Positions 62,882-64,000 of a stretch of DNA of 64,000 bases are shown one piece after another (position 1 is the stretch's first letter; every line of letters begins with the position of its first letter). Under the pieces are notes generated by a model. The model ran no database searches. It was not told the DNA's origin and saw nothing but the letters and a program-made list of their open reading frames with translations. The translations under genes were made by a program, and so were the position numbers. This DNA is from Porogramme epimiltina. Its lineage: Eukaryota > Basidiomycota > Agaricomycetes > Polyporales > Polyporaceae. The stretch is taken from assembly GCA_900155495.1 (NCBI GenBank), contig FTLJ01000094.1:124001-188000 (forward strand), in the 5' to 3' direction.

Positions 62882-64000
62882 ATGCTTGGCGCTGTCAAGA
62901 GCTTGATTTATGCCTCCCTCCTCTCCGCCGCGGCGTCGGCGCAGGACTTGGGCGTGCCTCTTAGCTGGCGGGTGAGTGCTGCACATGTGCTCCTGACAGC
63001 GTGGAATGCTCACCGTGAGTGCGCACCTCTAGGAGTTCTCAAACAACCGCTCCGTCGCGGAGCGCATTTCCATCTCCGAAGCTGCCATCGCCCAGATCCT
63101 CCCACAGCTCAACGCAGCCCGAGGCGAGTTCGCCGGGATCGGGTACTGGCAGTCTGGCAACGTCTGGTGAGCCTCCGTCTCACCACCTCAACACCCCTTT
63201 AGTGCCGCCGTTTGTCATCGCCGGATTTCCTGACTGTGCGGATCGCCGATCAGGTCCGCGTTGGCGAACGAGGATTTCCGTGCGGGAACGACAAAGTACC
63301 AGACGCAGGTTGTCGACCAGCTCAACAACGTCTTTGGCCTTTGGCAACACTACGACCAGTTCGGCTTCAATGACGATGCAATGTGAGTCTGCTTGCGAAT
63401 GCGGTGGCCGAGCGGCGTCGGTGGCGAGGAGGCAGCGTTGGCCGAAACTAACGCTGACACCGGCAGGTGGTGGGCGACGGCTGCGTATTACGGCTTCCGC
63501 GCGTACAAGAGCCAGGACCTTCTGTCCCACGCGGAGGATGTCTGGGCGCATGTGAATGGATTGTGAGTGGCTGCTATGGCTGTGCCCTGGAGTGTTTCGA
63601 CTTACAGTATGAGCGTTAGTGTCGTCGCACCTAACTCTGGCTCGAACCCGAACAAGAACTTCAACTTCGAGACTACGTGTGATGGACGTGAGTGCATGAA
63701 TGTATTTCCTGTCACCGTGCACATCTTCTGACGTGATTGACAGAATCCATGGCTGGCGGCGTGTTCTGGGTACGCCGTCATTCTCGTAAGATGGACCTCT
63801 GTATACTAACGCTCTACTAGCAAACGAGTGCTTCTGATGACAACATCAACAGTATCACAACCGGCCTGTTCTTGACGTGCGTGCCCCTCGTAGATGAAAG
63901 CACTTGAGCATCTCGCTGATCCCGTGCAGTTTGTCTGCATACCTCGCTGAGGCCACTGGTGACGCCAAGTACACCAACGCTGCGATTCAGAGCGCGACTT
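62882..64000 (+). CDS. GH76 endo-alpha-1,6-mannanase (cut by right edge)
   Basis: Five-prime part of a secreted or wall-anchored glycoside hydrolase family 76 protein, acting on alpha-1,6-mannan or GPI-mannoprotein cross-linking (DCW1/DFG5 relatives). The ATG is at 62882. The signal peptide is MLGAVKSLIYASLLSAAASA. Exon 2 (63033-63166) gives ISEAAIAQILPQLNAARGEF and GIGYWQSGNVW. The next exon gives VVDQLNNVFGLWQHYDQFGF and NDDA, joined to MWWATAAYYGFRAYKSQDLL; the Asp-Asp pair is the family's catalytic motif. Then come NFNFETTCDG, MAGGVFW, QTSASDDNINSITTGLFL and LSAYLAEATGDAKYTNAAIQ. Exons are short and many. The 3' end is outside the window. Confidence 0.88.

Overview
The window looks like nuclear DNA of a basidiomycete fungus, most likely an agaricomycete. 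Almost every gene is cut by many short (about 50-65 bp) GT-AG introns. The housekeeping proteins are clearly fungal, and there are several copies of the DUF6533/DUF6534 membrane protein families, which are known mainly from mushroom-forming fungi. Assignment to a genus is not possible from the sequence alone. All gene models were spliced by eye; where exon lengths were added up they gave whole numbers of codons (BUD32, eIF3a, epsin, beta-tubulin, HyuA-like, GH45, FCP1-like, PfkB).

Positions 1-32,500 form an accessory-looking half. It has six DUF6534 genes (851 leftwards off the edge, 11211-8926, 14576-12273, 17916-15813, 25731-27805, 32023-30017), three of them in a head-to-tail array with starts spaced about 3.35 kb. 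It also has one DUF6533 gene, two EamA/DMT-type transporters (2278-4250 and 18804-20805) and a secreted chitinase with two LysM domains, a chitin-binding domain and a GH18 domain (7373-4417). Two small housekeeping genes sit inside this half: a complex I 9.5 kDa subunit (21116-21522) and the KEOPS kinase BUD32 (29253-28147). Twice, a leftward DUF6534 gene faces a rightward DMT gene, which suggests a duplicated segment.

Positions 33,000-64,000 are denser and visibly more GC-rich. In order they carry eIF3a, the voltage-gated calcium channel CCH1, a third DMT transporter that starts about 200 bp from CCH1 in the opposite direction, an epsin, beta-tubulin, a gene for only the HyuA half of a 5-oxoprolinase/hydantoinase, a GH45 endoglucanase, an FCP1/NLI-type phosphatase-like protein, a PfkB-family (ketohexokinase-like) kinase and the 5' part of a GH76 mannanase gene cut by the right edge.

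The genes do not form one pathway. Themes are wall-polysaccharide enzymes (GH18, GH45, GH76), membrane transport and signalling (DMT x3, CCH1, DUF6533/6534) and core functions. The points most worth following are the HyuA-only gene, the duplicated DUF6534-DMT pair and tandem array, the Gln198 beta-tubulin, the Asn-Glu-Glu-Glu pore of CCH1 and the Asn in the first phosphatase motif of the FCP1-like protein.
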